Assembly (NCBI GenBank): GCA_023091735.1 | Contig: JALKBU010000744.1 | Coordinates: forward strand, 1-26,174 | DNA from: Trichomonas tenax | Taxonomy: Eukaryota; Parabasalia; Trichomonadida; Trichomonadidae | Reading direction: 5' to 3' | DNA: 26,174 nt | In this document: positions 8,401 to 16,063 of the stretch, piece by piece | Layout: each line of letters begins with the position of its first letter | How positions within the stretch are numbered: the first letter of the stretch is position 1 | Program-made: the position numbers and the translations under genes | The notes under the pieces: generated by a model | What the model was told of the DNA's origin: nothing | Databases searched by the model: none | Seen by the model: the letters and a program-made list of their open reading frames with translations, nothing else

Positions 8401-10226
8401 TCATTTTCATCTTGAACTGTTTTAAGGAGAAGTTTTGATATTTCATCAACATTCGTGAATGTCGATGAACGAAGTAAGCAGCACAAAATTTTTATGTTTT
8501 TGTCTGTTGGTTTATCATTCAATACTATTGGCATCAAACTCTTCGGATAAAGAGTATCGACAAATGTTTGTATCAGTGATAAAGGAAGTGTTGTATATGT
8601 TTCTGCGAGAAGTTTGTCAATCTCTGTCTCCAATTCTGGAGTCATATTGTGTCTAATAGAAATAAGCATGATTTCGAGTGTTGTTGTGCAATTTTTGAGG
8701 TCTTCACCTTCACAGGAAGCTCCGAACTCGATAGAACGTCTTACTAACTGCACAATAAAATCAATTCCGAACATTTTTTGGAAATCACAATTCCAACCGA
8801 ACTGATTATATAACGCGAATATAGTTGCGCTTGTTTCTGGTTCGCTTGAATTTATATCTTCAACAAACGCTTTCGAATCTTCAATTAATCGATCAACTTC
8901 GAAGTTCTCTTTGAAGCAAAGAGCAACAATCATCGACAATCCTAATGCTGCTGTGCATTTGAAGTGCTGGTACTGAGAAAGATGCTCGCAGATGTTCAGT
9001 ATGAATGGAATTGCAATACTTGGCGAAATCTGGAACAAATAAGTAAGCTGATCATATATAGAACTTGTGTAATATAACTCTTTTCCGTAAAGCTTGATTA
9101 CATGCGATGTGAACCAATCTCTGTCTTCTTGTGTGAAGTGGGGTGTCATGGAACGATTCTTGAGATCGTCTTTAAGTTTGAAAAGGAAAGAATCCAAAAG
9201 ACGGTCGATGAAATCATGGCATGCATGATTTTGGGAATTCACCGAATAAATTGGAGCAATGATATAAAATAGCTGCTCCATGTATTTTTTGATCTCTTCC
9301 CTATACTCTGATGTGAGCAAATCAATAATAATTCCACAGAATGTGCTATTTAAATCTTGAATATTATCATTAAAGCCGAAAAACTCAAGAGAAAGGAAAT
9401 TGTCTTCTTTTTCAGGATCATCTTCATCTCGCGGTGGAAGTGTTGGAACGTTAATCATAAACGCAATCCTAGAGAAGAGAAATGGAAGATATGGTCCCCA
9501 GTTTGCTTTTTTACCAGTTCCTGCAAAACCACGGAATGGAAATGAGAAAATTAAGTCAGCCTGCTTCGAAGACCATTGTGACCACAGCTTCATAAAGTAA
9601 TCAAACCAAATTTCAGGATCGCATGTGTAAACTGGCATAAATAAGCACGCGAGTATAATTGAATTTGTATTTTGCGGCATTGATGGGTTTTCTATGCTTT
9701 CTTTGAAGACATTTAAAATATTTTCTGCTTCATTTGGATCATAATACTTTCGAAATCGGAGAATTAAACATGAAATCGGAATTATTAGGTCATTGACTAA
9801 GTCAGATGACTGTTTATTTACTTTCGAATATGATATTGTCAAATCATACAGAAAATTGTATGCTAATTTCCAATCTAATGTTAAATTCACGATATTTGCA
9901 GATGTGTTTAGGATTTTTGTAAGTGAATTTAGGATAACAATGTAAGCTTGAAGCGCAAAATTCGAAGTCATCAAGAAATCATAAAGAATTTTAATGATTG
10001 TCGCCATTTCGTCGTGCGTGAGTGTGAATATATCCTTTTCCACATAGTCATCGAGTATTGTAAGTGTTTCTACTATGTTTCCTAAAACGGTTTCTTTAGA
10101 TAGATTATAAAGTCCATCGAAAAGTACCTTTTTCTGCTTCACCATCGTTTCCTCTACATGGGGTTTAATACTTGGCGGAAGAAGGCGTCTTTTTATATTG
10201 ACCGATTCCACATCAAGTATTCCCAT
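5424..10226 (-). CDS. Proteasome activator PA200/Blm10 family (PSME4-like)
   Basis: The protein has 1600 residues, from ATG 10226 to TAG. It is a HEAT-like alpha-solenoid throughout. Near the N-terminus, an LLPPSIKPHVEE start followed by a Leu-rich helical tract and an LDWKLAYNFLYDL segment (about 117-129) parallels the PSME4 N-terminus. An LPFLFSRIAFMINVP segment (247-261) and the helices at about 380-470 also fit. The last 80 residues match the conserved PSME4 C-terminal domain. The family caps the 20S proteasome as a monomeric ring, opens its gate and promotes ubiquitin-independent degradation, including of acetylated histones. A polybasic stretch (about 1493-1508) may be a nuclear signal. 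It is shorter than human (about 1840) and yeast (about 2140) homologues. It ends in Ser-Tyr-Ile-Ala, so the penultimate residue is Ile rather than the Tyr of the usual YYA (HbYX) tail. Numerous smaller ORFs overlapping it are shadows. Confidence 0.87.
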   Translation of the reverse strand: MGILDVESVNIKRRLLPPSIKPHVEETMVKQKKVLFDGLYNLSKETVLGNIVETLTILDDYVEKDIFTLTHDEMATIIKILYDFLMTSNFALQAYIVILNSLTKILNTSANIVNLTLDWKLAYNFLYDLTISYSKVNKQSSDLVNDLIIPISCLILRFRKYYDPNEAENILNVFKESIENPSMPQNTNSIILACLFMPVYTCDPEIWFDYFMKLWSQWSSKQADLIFSFPFRGFAGTGKKANWGPYLPFLFSRIAFMINVPTLPPRDEDDPEKEDNFLSLEFFGFNDNIQDLNSTFCGIIIDLLTSEYREEIKKYMEQLFYIIAPIYSVNSQNHACHDFIDRLLDSFLFKLKDDLKNRSMTPHFTQEDRDWFTSHVIKLYGKELYYTSSIYDQLTYLFQISPSIAIPFILNICEHLSQYQHFKCTAALGLSMIVALCFKENFEVDRLIEDSKAFVEDINSSEPETSATIFALYNQFGWNCDFQKMFGIDFIVQLVRRSIEFGASCEGEDLKNCTTTLEIMLISIRHNMTPELETEIDKLLAETYTTLPLSLIQTFVDTLYPKSLMPIVLNDKPTDKNIKILCCLLRSSTFTNVDEISKLLLKTVQDENEKIKKISYSCVKWLLRHFLVTYPFDPKFIGPQKITDDILTWHEPSKEDFEIAEKYGRIFFEKGKQVFLEATRPSIKLEGLNLIHSVVRGITNGVDPYKLGKRLNDKNIIEIKMNTCEKFSIFLIEITDWLLANLNHSLHHNCQAKIISTLMHCLKPKDEAATHSKAFDESFQSMKAFTNLQYAMPHFESFTPNALYIWGIKLYYHWIKNSITPYTDFHERIVEKVMDFADSPYLSVLNIVTKFTFSIVEFREHVGKYYKKCIEAYNRSIESGFNYESSSTAANCFVLLLSGCYNTFGPTAEGIIALCTPVPKDDAGTRIHTAQKHLLASLYIAVQSSNISYEERLDFVRKLLAKAALYPADNDVDSFCMLALQHAATGIFDIGLLNFIFEHITSDDEDIRYSALDLFADTIELMIPRITPPTKKEFETVGWENFNDFNFKDNKSWKLNRHTSVLLKIPDLMNQEVLSNYFKDHLDERIATAKYLIEVCNNEEFIKKTADAFSDIRNHDEIDIISEFILFWTTLSRFIGPEFVVKALNVTRSMVSKLSSEVVQFTGCEILAGILQSMIRFSSEQIKSIYDQFLDVLTRSFELDGEFKWFNAFQIIMQRKDKRRFFWLREMLMSIEPPANASLTKKAKEKADLLACLVMLCGYDKETLLSLMPRLEEIFDPKIISLPYSRTAIVDAIIGYLASLNKLGLREEIENIFYEQIMSSDDEFIYDFITEAFGNLTGLTNFMFDLFALNIQDLINGLDEKDDDQLEKLEDAAFCLFLYPPLFDLEEGRSLCEGILEQLAPSPDVHWSTQWSRIVLAGLFILNSFFFISHDTIKNYLENNILNMSIYSNNQNVGTSSLSLFSDILTNFRSFNDMRKGYVEEFKKKLFNPEPISRAKKPQKKGKKGMKRDDSEGMIIDTRVGPFRALMAIAMSEIIFDKVSDEVLDALNAIVDASDINTNLKQLTNNFFSAFWQRYNDNLTSEAAEKLAPFMFAIMPSYIA

Positions 10227-10780
10227 GGTATTTTGATTAGCCGACGATTATTGTAAACTAAATTTTTGAATTTCAATAATTTCAAAATTTCAAAAGTGGA
10301 GTGCTGAAATGTGATATCTATATGGCTCATGCATCATAATTTTTACAGAGATAAAACTCTAAACTCATCAAATCACTATAATCTCAATCAAATAGTGTCT
10401 AAAAAGTGTGTTTAAACCACCTCTTTATTATATTTCAAAACGCATTCTCTTTTTATATCATTCTATATTATCTACGTCAATCAAAATTTATTAGACAAAA
10501 ATATATTTTTCATATCTTCATTCAAATTCTTGGTTTGAAAATTCACACATCTACACACTAATATAAATTCTAAGTTGTTTAATATTTCATAATTCTTGTT
10601 TTCTATTACAATTATTATTTCAAAATGTCACCAGATGGAAAAATAGCCTTAGGAAGAATAAAATTAAAATATCCAGCCTTATGCAGTTTATTGTGAATGT
10701 GAACTATAGAATATATTAATTATAATTTGGAATTTCAAATTTGATGATTAAAATTAGAAAATAGATAACTAACAAACACT
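10227..10780. other. Intergenic spacer, PA200 promoter side
   Basis: This 554-bp spacer is very AT-rich. It should contain the PA200 promoter and the MIS12 3' end. A TAATCAAAATA string directly precedes the PA200 ATG, resembling the one before the MIS12 ATG. No gene or RNA is recognised. Confidence 0.5.
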
Positions 10781-11527
10781 TTAATCAAATGTGAAGCTTG
10801 CCTTTTGCAATGCCAAATCATTACTCAATGCATTTTGTTTCATTTCATTGATTTCTTGAGCTTTCTTCAAGCATTCTTCTGTCTTCTGGCAGAGAATTCT
10901 TGCTTGCTCTGTAGGAAGTTGACAAATGGATTGTAGTATTGATTCAATCTTATCAAAGCGAGAAATTAATTTTTCTAAATATAGTGCTTCTAGTTCATTC
11001 TTTTGTATTCTCTTGCATAGATTTGTGTATTGCTGATATTTTTCGAAGATCTGTGCACGCACTAATTCTATTTGTTTATCTAATTCAGCATTCATTACAT
11101 GTATTTCAGAAATATCCATTTTAGACGAAGACATGCTTTCCGACAAATTTGGTGAATCATTGAAGTCTTCGTTTAAATTCTTGCCAAGATCTACGTTTAA
11201 TGGTACATTAAATATGTTTCTAAGCAGATACATTTCGAATAGATCTGAATTTTCAGCCAATGATTTGGAAATTTCCCTTTGAAGCTTCGCTCTTATTTGA
11301 TTTGCTTCTTCTTGTGTGAATCTATTAGCTTTGAGGCACTCAGTGAATGAAATGAGCGCATCGGTGATGTATTGTGTAACAGCACTCACTGTATCATCGA
11401 TAAGTTCATATGGATCAAAATTGAAAAATGTCTTTACTCTGGATGAGGAAGAAACAGACACCTGTGATGGCTTATCGCTTTCGAAAGAATTTTGTTGGCT
11501 GTCGTCTGTTAAATCTCGTGAAAACAT
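10781..11527 (-). CDS. MIS12-type kinetochore protein
   Basis: The protein has 248 residues, starting at ATG 11527. Residues 1-30 are a Ser-rich, disordered leader. Residues 34-112 carry the Mis12 signature: FFNFDPYELIDD (34-45), a helix VSAVTQYITDALISFTECL, then a long helix leading into LFEMYLLRNIFNVPLNV (96-112). That last tract corresponds to the F(D)..FE.Y.LRN.F.IP motif of fungal, plant and animal Mis12. A coiled coil follows at about 140-198 and a helical tail after it. Mis12 is a core subunit of the MIND/Mis12 complex that links inner centromere proteins (CENP-C) to Ndc80 and microtubules. The motif order and length (about 200-250 residues) fit the family. Sequence similarity outside the motif is low, as usual for it. 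The gene is divergent from the BRCT/SQ gene (317-bp spacer). Its TAA stop is followed by A, giving TAAA. Confidence 0.8.
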   Translation of the reverse strand: MFSRDLTDDSQQNSFESDKPSQVSVSSSSRVKTFFNFDPYELIDDTVSAVTQYITDALISFTECLKANRFTQEEANQIRAKLQREISKSLAENSDLFEMYLLRNIFNVPLNVDLGKNLNEDFNDSPNLSESMSSSKMDISEIHVMNAELDKQIELVRAQIFEKYQQYTNLCKRIQKNELEALYLEKLISRFDKIESILQSICQLPTEQARILCQKTEECLKKAQEINEMKQNALSNDLALQKASFTFD

Positions 11528-11844
11528 ATTTTTTGATTATAAAATAAACGGTCATTTTTCAATTATTGGTACATCAATAGAACTGCATATAGAAAATCTA
11601 AAAACCAAATAAAATTTAGGTGTTTATGAATAAATTATTGAGATGAATCTCAAAAAATCTTAATTTTGATAAATTTGATCATGATAAATCTTTAATATCC
11701 CAAATACCAAAAGAAAATTGATTAAAATGTAAACCATTCAATAAATATTAAACTCCATTTTTAAATTTTTCTTGACTCATAATATAGCACTCAGTTCAAA
11801 AGTTATATATTTTACAAAATTTTTATTATTGATTTTGAGTTTTG
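11528..11844. promoter_or_regulatory. Shared divergent intergenic (promoter) region
   Basis: This 317-bp AT-rich spacer separates the minus-strand MIS12 gene from the plus-strand BRCT/SQ gene, so both promoters must lie here. No good match to the trichomonad Initiator was found on either strand. TAATCAAAAAAT immediately precedes the MIS12 ATG. Confidence 0.4.
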
Positions 11845-13554
11845 ATGAAATCTTTCTTTTTAACTAAGAGCGTTTCCATGAAGGACAAAAAGCGTCTCCT
11901 CGAAGTCCTGAAGGAAGTGCCTAGATTTAAACTCGTTGAAATCGATGATGACAACGTGTTTTGTTATATTAAGCCTAAAACTGAAATATTCACCGCAAAA
12001 GATATCACAAAACTTACAGTTACTACAGGTGTCATTGAAGAACTCGTTAAAAATAAAATTGACATCGAAGCAATTAGCAAAGATAATAATAAATTCATAA
12101 ATCTCTTCTTGTATAATAAAAAGGTCTCAGTGGACCATCTTAATAAGAATTCAAAACAAAATGTAACAGAAATGGTTAGATTAATTGGTGGCACAATCAC
12201 ATCAAGCAGTAAAGCCGACTTAATCGTTAAGGAAACAACGAGCAAATGTACAAGAAGCAATGAAGTCTCGTCAGAATATATCATTTACATTGCAAATAGT
12301 AATGTTTATATCGATTTCGAGAAATACAAACAATCACATTATGATTATGGGACCTCTCAAGGTAAAGAACCTTTGCAACCAAAATCTCCGAAAAGAAAGC
12401 CAAAAATAGAAAATACAAGAAAATCATCAGCAGAAAGTTCAAGAAGCAAAGGTAAAGATTCAAAATTCGCAAAAAACGACCACAAAGGATTGGCCACAAT
12501 CACTGAACTATTTGAGCGCGAAATACAATTATCGCAAGCAAATCCTCCACTTCAAAGCGAAGACACATCGCAAGTATCACAAAAATCCATTGATCTTTCT
12601 CAATCAAAAACAAATAAATCAAAAACACAAGAATATAAAGAAAAACCAAAGAAATCAAAGTTTGAAAAAGACGAAAAGTCCAAGAAAGAGAAGCCAAAAA
12701 ACACACCCATGAAATTGGAATTGACCAATATTACTCCTTCACAAAAGACTTCAGATTTATCTCAAAAATCAGTAAGCTCATCACTGAATTCTTCGAATTT
12801 GTCTCAAAAATCTGCCACATTATCTCTTAAAACAATAGATTTATCACAGAAGACAACAGTGTTATCCCATAAATCCACGAATTTGTCACAGAAATCATTA
12901 GCAACACAAAAAGTTAACTTATCACAAAAATCGACAAAACTTTCTCAAAAATCAGCTACGTCATCTCTAAAGTCTTCAAACTTATCTCAGAAATCACCAA
13001 ATCCGTCACAGAAACTTCTTTCATCATATACAGGTTTAATAGAAACAGATCACTCAAATACACAATCAGAAACACAAGCTGGCAAAACAATTAAAGAGAT
13101 ATTAGCTGGTCAGTTACCCCAAATCAATCAAGATTCCATTTCATCGCAGGTTTCCAAGAAGAATTCGAAGCCTTCAACGAAAAAGTCGCAAAAAGACACA
13201 AGCTTAACAAGGCAGTTAACTCTTGGCGATATGTCACAAAAAGAAACAAAGAAGAAGTCACAAAGCTCGCAATCAACAAATACTCATCTAATTTATAGAT
13301 CCGACTCAGAAGGTCCTCAATCTATTTTAGATATAGTCAATGATTTAAAGAGTATATCATTTATCAGTGATGACACGAATGAATCTAATCATATCGATTT
13401 GCAAGACTCTGTTATGAGATTCAGTCAAGTTCCTATAAATGATGACTATAGCGACGACGATGATGGAAGTAGGTCAATCACTTATGATGAAATGAGAGAA
13501 AGTAGTCAAAGTTTCAACGTTCGATATAGTATATTAGGCGATAATGATAAATAA
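11845..13554 (+). CDS. BRCT-like protein with large SQ/TQ cluster
   Basis: The protein has 569 residues. The first ATG in the frame is at 11845; the codon before it is TTG. Residues 1-160 are globular and look like two divergent BRCT-type folds. The second has an N-terminal NLFLYNKKVSV strand, then VTEMVRLIGGTITSSSKADLIV (around 108-129), the helix-Gly-Gly-strand pattern of BRCT alpha1-beta2. From about 175 onward it is disordered, Ser/Lys-rich and full of SQ/TQ dipeptides: I count 21 SQ and 4 TQ. Ten fall in about 93 residues (12732-13010), built from a degenerate 7-residue KSxxLSQ unit. SQ/TQ clusters are typical ATM/ATR-family kinase targets, and with BRCT domains they suggest a DNA-damage mediator/adaptor (MDC1, 53BP1 or Rad9 style). 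That role is inference. Acidic Ser stretches near the C-terminus resemble CK2 sites. The stop is TAA with TAAA context. Confidence 0.6.
   Translation: MKSFFLTKSVSMKDKKRLLEVLKEVPRFKLVEIDDDNVFCYIKPKTEIFTAKDITKLTVTTGVIEELVKNKIDIEAISKDNNKFINLFLYNKKVSVDHLNKNSKQNVTEMVRLIGGTITSSSKADLIVKETTSKCTRSNEVSSEYIIYIANSNVYIDFEKYKQSHYDYGTSQGKEPLQPKSPKRKPKIENTRKSSAESSRSKGKDSKFAKNDHKGLATITELFEREIQLSQANPPLQSEDTSQVSQKSIDLSQSKTNKSKTQEYKEKPKKSKFEKDEKSKKEKPKNTPMKLELTNITPSQKTSDLSQKSVSSSLNSSNLSQKSATLSLKTIDLSQKTTVLSHKSTNLSQKSLATQKVNLSQKSTKLSQKSATSSLKSSNLSQKSPNPSQKLLSSYTGLIETDHSNTQSETQAGKTIKEILAGQLPQINQDSISSQVSKKNSKPSTKKSQKDTSLTRQLTLGDMSQKETKKKSQSSQSTNTHLIYRSDSEGPQSILDIVNDLKSISFISDDTNESNHIDLQDSVMRFSQVPINDDYSDDDDGSRSITYDEMRESSQSFNVRYSILGDNDK
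12732..13010 (+). repeat. Degenerate 21-bp repeat coding for KSxxLSQ heptads
   Basis: Within the BRCT/SQ gene, about 13 consecutive units of mostly 7 codons read KSxxLSQ or the alternate KSxxxSL, with two 6-codon or 5-codon slips around 12897-12930. The DNA copies have diverged considerably while the SQ is retained in about two thirds of units. This points to old expansion with selection on the protein motif. Confidence 0.75.
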
Positions 13555-13602
13555 AATTTGTTTGTTTATATAATGATAGATTTAAAATAATAAAAATACG
13601 AA

Positions 13603-13875
13603 TTAAATCGATTCTAAAGTCAGACTAATTTTTCCGAAAAGCTGTGAAGCGGTTTTAATAAATCCTCTTACTTGCTCTGTTGATTTGTCGAGTATTTTTT
13701 CAATTTGTGGTGTTTCGTTTGGTGCTTGATCCATTGCTTCTTCGAGACTCATAGCGAAAAGAATTGCAGGATTTTGCTCAAGAGGAACTCCGGGGTCGAA
13801 TATACCCTTTGAGCTAAGGATAAAATCTTTTGTGCCAAGATTTACCTTCTGTTTATAAAGAGAGTTTTCTGCCAT
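13603..13875 (-). CDS. Conserved-looking small protein of unknown function (90 aa)
   Basis: The gene starts at ATG 13875 and ends with TAA. The protein is soluble, with no signal peptide or membrane segment. A mixed N-terminus (residues 1-30) is followed by two predicted helices: about 34-48 (ILFAMSLEEAMDQ) and about 54-88 (PQIEKILDKSTEQVRGFIKTASQ then LFGKISLTLE). The size and helical hairpin recall small subunits of multiprotein complexes, but I do not recognise a family. A near-perfect trichomonad Initiator 29 bp upstream of the ATG (13904-13916) strongly supports a real, transcribed gene with a 39-nt 5' leader. It is convergent with the BRCT/SQ gene, with only 48 bp between the two stops. 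Confidence 0.7.
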   Translation of the reverse strand: MAENSLYKQKVNLGTKDFILSSKGIFDPGVPLEQNPAILFAMSLEEAMDQAPNETPQIEKILDKSTEQVRGFIKTASQLFGKISLTLESI

Positions 13876-14499
13876 TTAAATTGTCACCTTTTTTAAATAA
13901 AAATATTGAAAAGTGACAAATTTTAAGCTTGTTAATTTCGACTTCTCTGGGCCAATAATTAACATCTGGCCGTAGGGTTATACAGACAGATGGAAAATCT
14001 GTTTGTCTATGATCTCTGAGAATTTGAAGGGATTCTAAATATTTCATCCCGAATCTCAAAAAACTAAAAATATTAAAATAAGGAAATACAATCGTCACGG
14101 TATGATAGCATATGCAAAGGCACATATATGTGCGTAATATGTATTGTAATATTCCTGAGTTCGCCTCTCAGCAGATATTATTATTTAAATCTCAATGTTG
14201 GAACATGGTATTAACACTAACACATAGAATTTAGAATAAGACATATATTCGATCTATTATTTTCAACCAATATCACTATATAATGCTTTAAGATAATGCT
14301 TTCAATCTTTGTTATTATCTATTTAGTGAATATAATCTTTCTATATTTCTAAGAGGTACTATGTGGTTGCTTATCAATGATATCACTGCATTGTCGAGTT
14401 ATATAAAGGATAAATTTTTCGATTAGATCTATATTTTTAATTAAATCAAACAACAAATCAATTTTGATATAAGCAAAGGAGGTGTAATAATTTGTAATT
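13876..14499. other. Intergenic spacer upstream of the 90-aa gene
   Basis: It contains the Inr at 13904-13916 and a slightly GC-richer stretch at about 13935-14055. A 90-codon ATG-initiated minus-strand ORF (13853-14125) also runs through it. That ORF overlaps both the Inr and the start of the downstream gene in another frame, has no recognisable domain, and is not called. A string resembling a trichomonad 3' splice motif lies at 14216-14227. No RNA gene is recognised. Confidence 0.45.
13904..13916 (-). promoter_or_regulatory. Initiator (Inr) core promoter of the 90-aa gene
   Basis: On the minus strand this reads TCACTTTTCAATA, matching the Trichomonas vaginalis Inr consensus TCAYTWYTCATTA at 12 of 13 positions. 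The transcription start would be the A of TCA (13914), giving a 39-nt leader to ATG 13875, which is normal for trichomonads. The consensus is established knowledge; its use here is inference. Confidence 0.65.
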
Positions 14500-14892
14500 C
14501 TATTGGACTTGATTTTTCATGCGATTGTATTGTTCTTCAACACTATGGTTTTCTTCTGTTAGAACTTTAATTTCAGCTTGTAAATCCTCGATTTCTTTCT
14601 GTATTTTAGCTCTTTCAGACTCTCTTTCGTTATATTTTTCGAGTTCAGATTGATAAAGTTCGACGAATTCTTTATACTCCCGTTGTAATTGTGATAATGG
14701 CTTTGCCTTCAACTGCTTGCGCTTTTTTGATACTTCACTTGTCGTTAATTCATCTTCATTATTAAAAACAATTGGAGGAGAGAAGAAAATTGACTTTTGT
14801 TCCCCATTGTCATTAATACCGTTGTCTGAGAAAGGATACTCCCAATTATCACAGCTCCTTTTTGTTAAAGTTGGATTTTGTGGATGAGACAT
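14500..14892 (-). CDS. Small coiled-coil protein with basic patch (130 aa)
   Basis: The gene starts at ATG 14892 and ends with TAG. The N-terminal half (1-50) is polar and probably disordered. A basic patch SKKRKQLKAK (55-64) could be a nuclear localisation signal. Residues 67-128 form a continuous, highly charged coiled coil (REYKEFVELYQSELEKY, then ERAKIQKEIEDLQAEIKVL). The coil heptads hold few leucines at regular spacing, and the basic patch does not resemble the bZIP N..(A)..(C/S)R DNA-contact motif, so a bZIP factor is unlikely. The family is not recognised. The next gene upstream on the same strand is the WD40-like gene, whose stop lies about 100 bp before this ATG, so the promoter must be very compact. 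Confidence 0.6.
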   Translation of the reverse strand: MSHPQNPTLTKRSCDNWEYPFSDNGINDNGEQKSIFFSPPIVFNNEDELTTSEVSKKRKQLKAKPLSQLQREYKEFVELYQSELEKYNERESERAKIQKEIEDLQAEIKVLTEENHSVEEQYNRMKNQVQ

Positions 14893-14995
14893 TTTACACG
14901 CACGAAAATAAAATAAATATGGACTGCAATTGGTAGCAAACAGTTAAAAATTTATGAAAAATAAACAAAACATATATAGTATAAAGCAAATAAAA

Positions 14996-16063
14996 TTAAT
15001 CAGAATTTGAATCATTTTGCTGGACCGGAATAAGATTGTCTTCTTCCGATATATTGACTTTCCACATATAAATGCAGCCTTCTTTAGTTCCAAGGACTAC
15101 AATTGGCTCATCCAAATCTTGAGCAGCAGTACAAATTCCCATCACACCGGAAATAGGAATTTGTTCACGCACACTGTTATATTCTAAGAAGATTTTATCA
15201 TCTTCATATGCTAAACTAATTTGATTCTTATGGGGTGGATTAACTACTTTTGTAAGTGATTCTGATTCTAGATCAAACTTGTACTGTAAGGATTCTGTAT
15301 ATATCAATATATCATTCTCATTGAATTTTGCATCAATTGGTACGAAATTAAATTTGAAAGACTTCGTTTCGATTGGGGATTGTACTAAGCTCATTACTGC
15401 GCCTTCTCCATTGGAATTTGCCAAGAATATTGCAGATATGTTTTTATTATAACGAATTATTGTTGGTGAATCAATTGCTGATGGAAATTCCATTGTTGTT
15501 GAATTGGTTTTGCCGCTTATTACTCGTATGAAATTATCATCAAAAATTGCAGCAGCAGAATCAACTTTCCATTCGAAATCACGAATGAAATTCGGGGCTG
15601 ATGTAGATGTGCAATACCAAGAACATATGATAGTTCTAGATTCAAGATTTAATGCGAAAAAGAATGAATTTCCGCCAAATCCGATATTTTGCTGTGTTTC
15701 ATCGAATTTAACACAAGTAACTGCTGAAGGGGTCAATCCTGTTGATATTAGTGATACTATGTACTTATTGAAAAATGGATATTCCTGTTGTTTTTCATAA
15801 TAAAATCTGATAATTAGTGGTTTCTTTGGAATTGCTTTAAAATCGTGATATGGGAATCTATCTAACAATTTCAATGTATTGTCTAATGCTTCTTCGTTGC
15901 GATTTTCTTTTATCGGTGAAAATGTGTGTAAAGCGCGATTAAAATCACCTGCTATTTCTATATTTTGATTCATCCGCAAAATTGAACTGTTCCATACACG
16001 GAGTTGTTCATTTAAATCACGGAATTGAAGATTGAATTTTTGTTCCATTTTGAAAAGTGACAT
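14996..16063 (-). CDS. WD40-like beta-propeller protein with N-terminal coiled coil
   Basis: The protein has 355 residues. The frame extends to a TTG at 16081, but the first ATG is at 16063 and is chosen; an Initiator-like element lies just upstream of it. Residues 1-35 form an amphipathic, probably coiled-coil segment. After a linker, residues from about 95 onward consist of short beta-strand blocks typical of propeller blades: SAVTCVKFDETQQNIGFGG, then FIRDFEWKVDSAAAIFDDN, then a last blade IVVLGTKEGCIYMWKV that is a good WD repeat. The blades are divergent, and only the last would be easy to detect. The acidic tail has about 20 residues. Such proteins are scaffolds, with no enzymatic residues seen. 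The specific family is not recognised. Confidence 0.65.
   Translation of the reverse strand: MSLFKMEQKFNLQFRDLNEQLRVWNSSILRMNQNIEIAGDFNRALHTFSPIKENRNEEALDNTLKLLDRFPYHDFKAIPKKPLIIRFYYEKQQEYPFFNKYIVSLISTGLTPSAVTCVKFDETQQNIGFGGNSFFFALNLESRTIICSWYCTSTSAPNFIRDFEWKVDSAAAIFDDNFIRVISGKTNSTTMEFPSAIDSPTIIRYNKNISAIFLANSNGEGAVMSLVQSPIETKSFKFNFVPIDAKFNENDILIYTESLQYKFDLESESLTKVVNPPHKNQISLAYEDDKIFLEYNSVREQIPISGVMGICTAAQDLDEPIVVLGTKEGCIYMWKVNISEEDNLIPVQQNDSNSD

Noticed and set aside
13224..13260. QLTLGDM in the BRCT/SQ protein as a PCNA-binding PIP box
   Set aside because: The two aromatic residues required at the end of a PIP box are missing.
13853..14125. 90-codon minus-strand ORF
   Set aside because: It overlaps the start and the Initiator of the 90-aa gene (13603-13875) in another frame and has no recognisable domain.
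14152..14172. tRNA T-arm-like hairpin (CTGAG stem, TTCGCCT loop)
   Set aside because: The T-loop lacks the conserved A at position 58, and no acceptor, D or anticodon arms are found upstream.
14500..14892. bZIP transcription factor
   Set aside because: The basic patch lacks the bZIP contact residues and the coil lacks leucines at regular seven-residue spacing.
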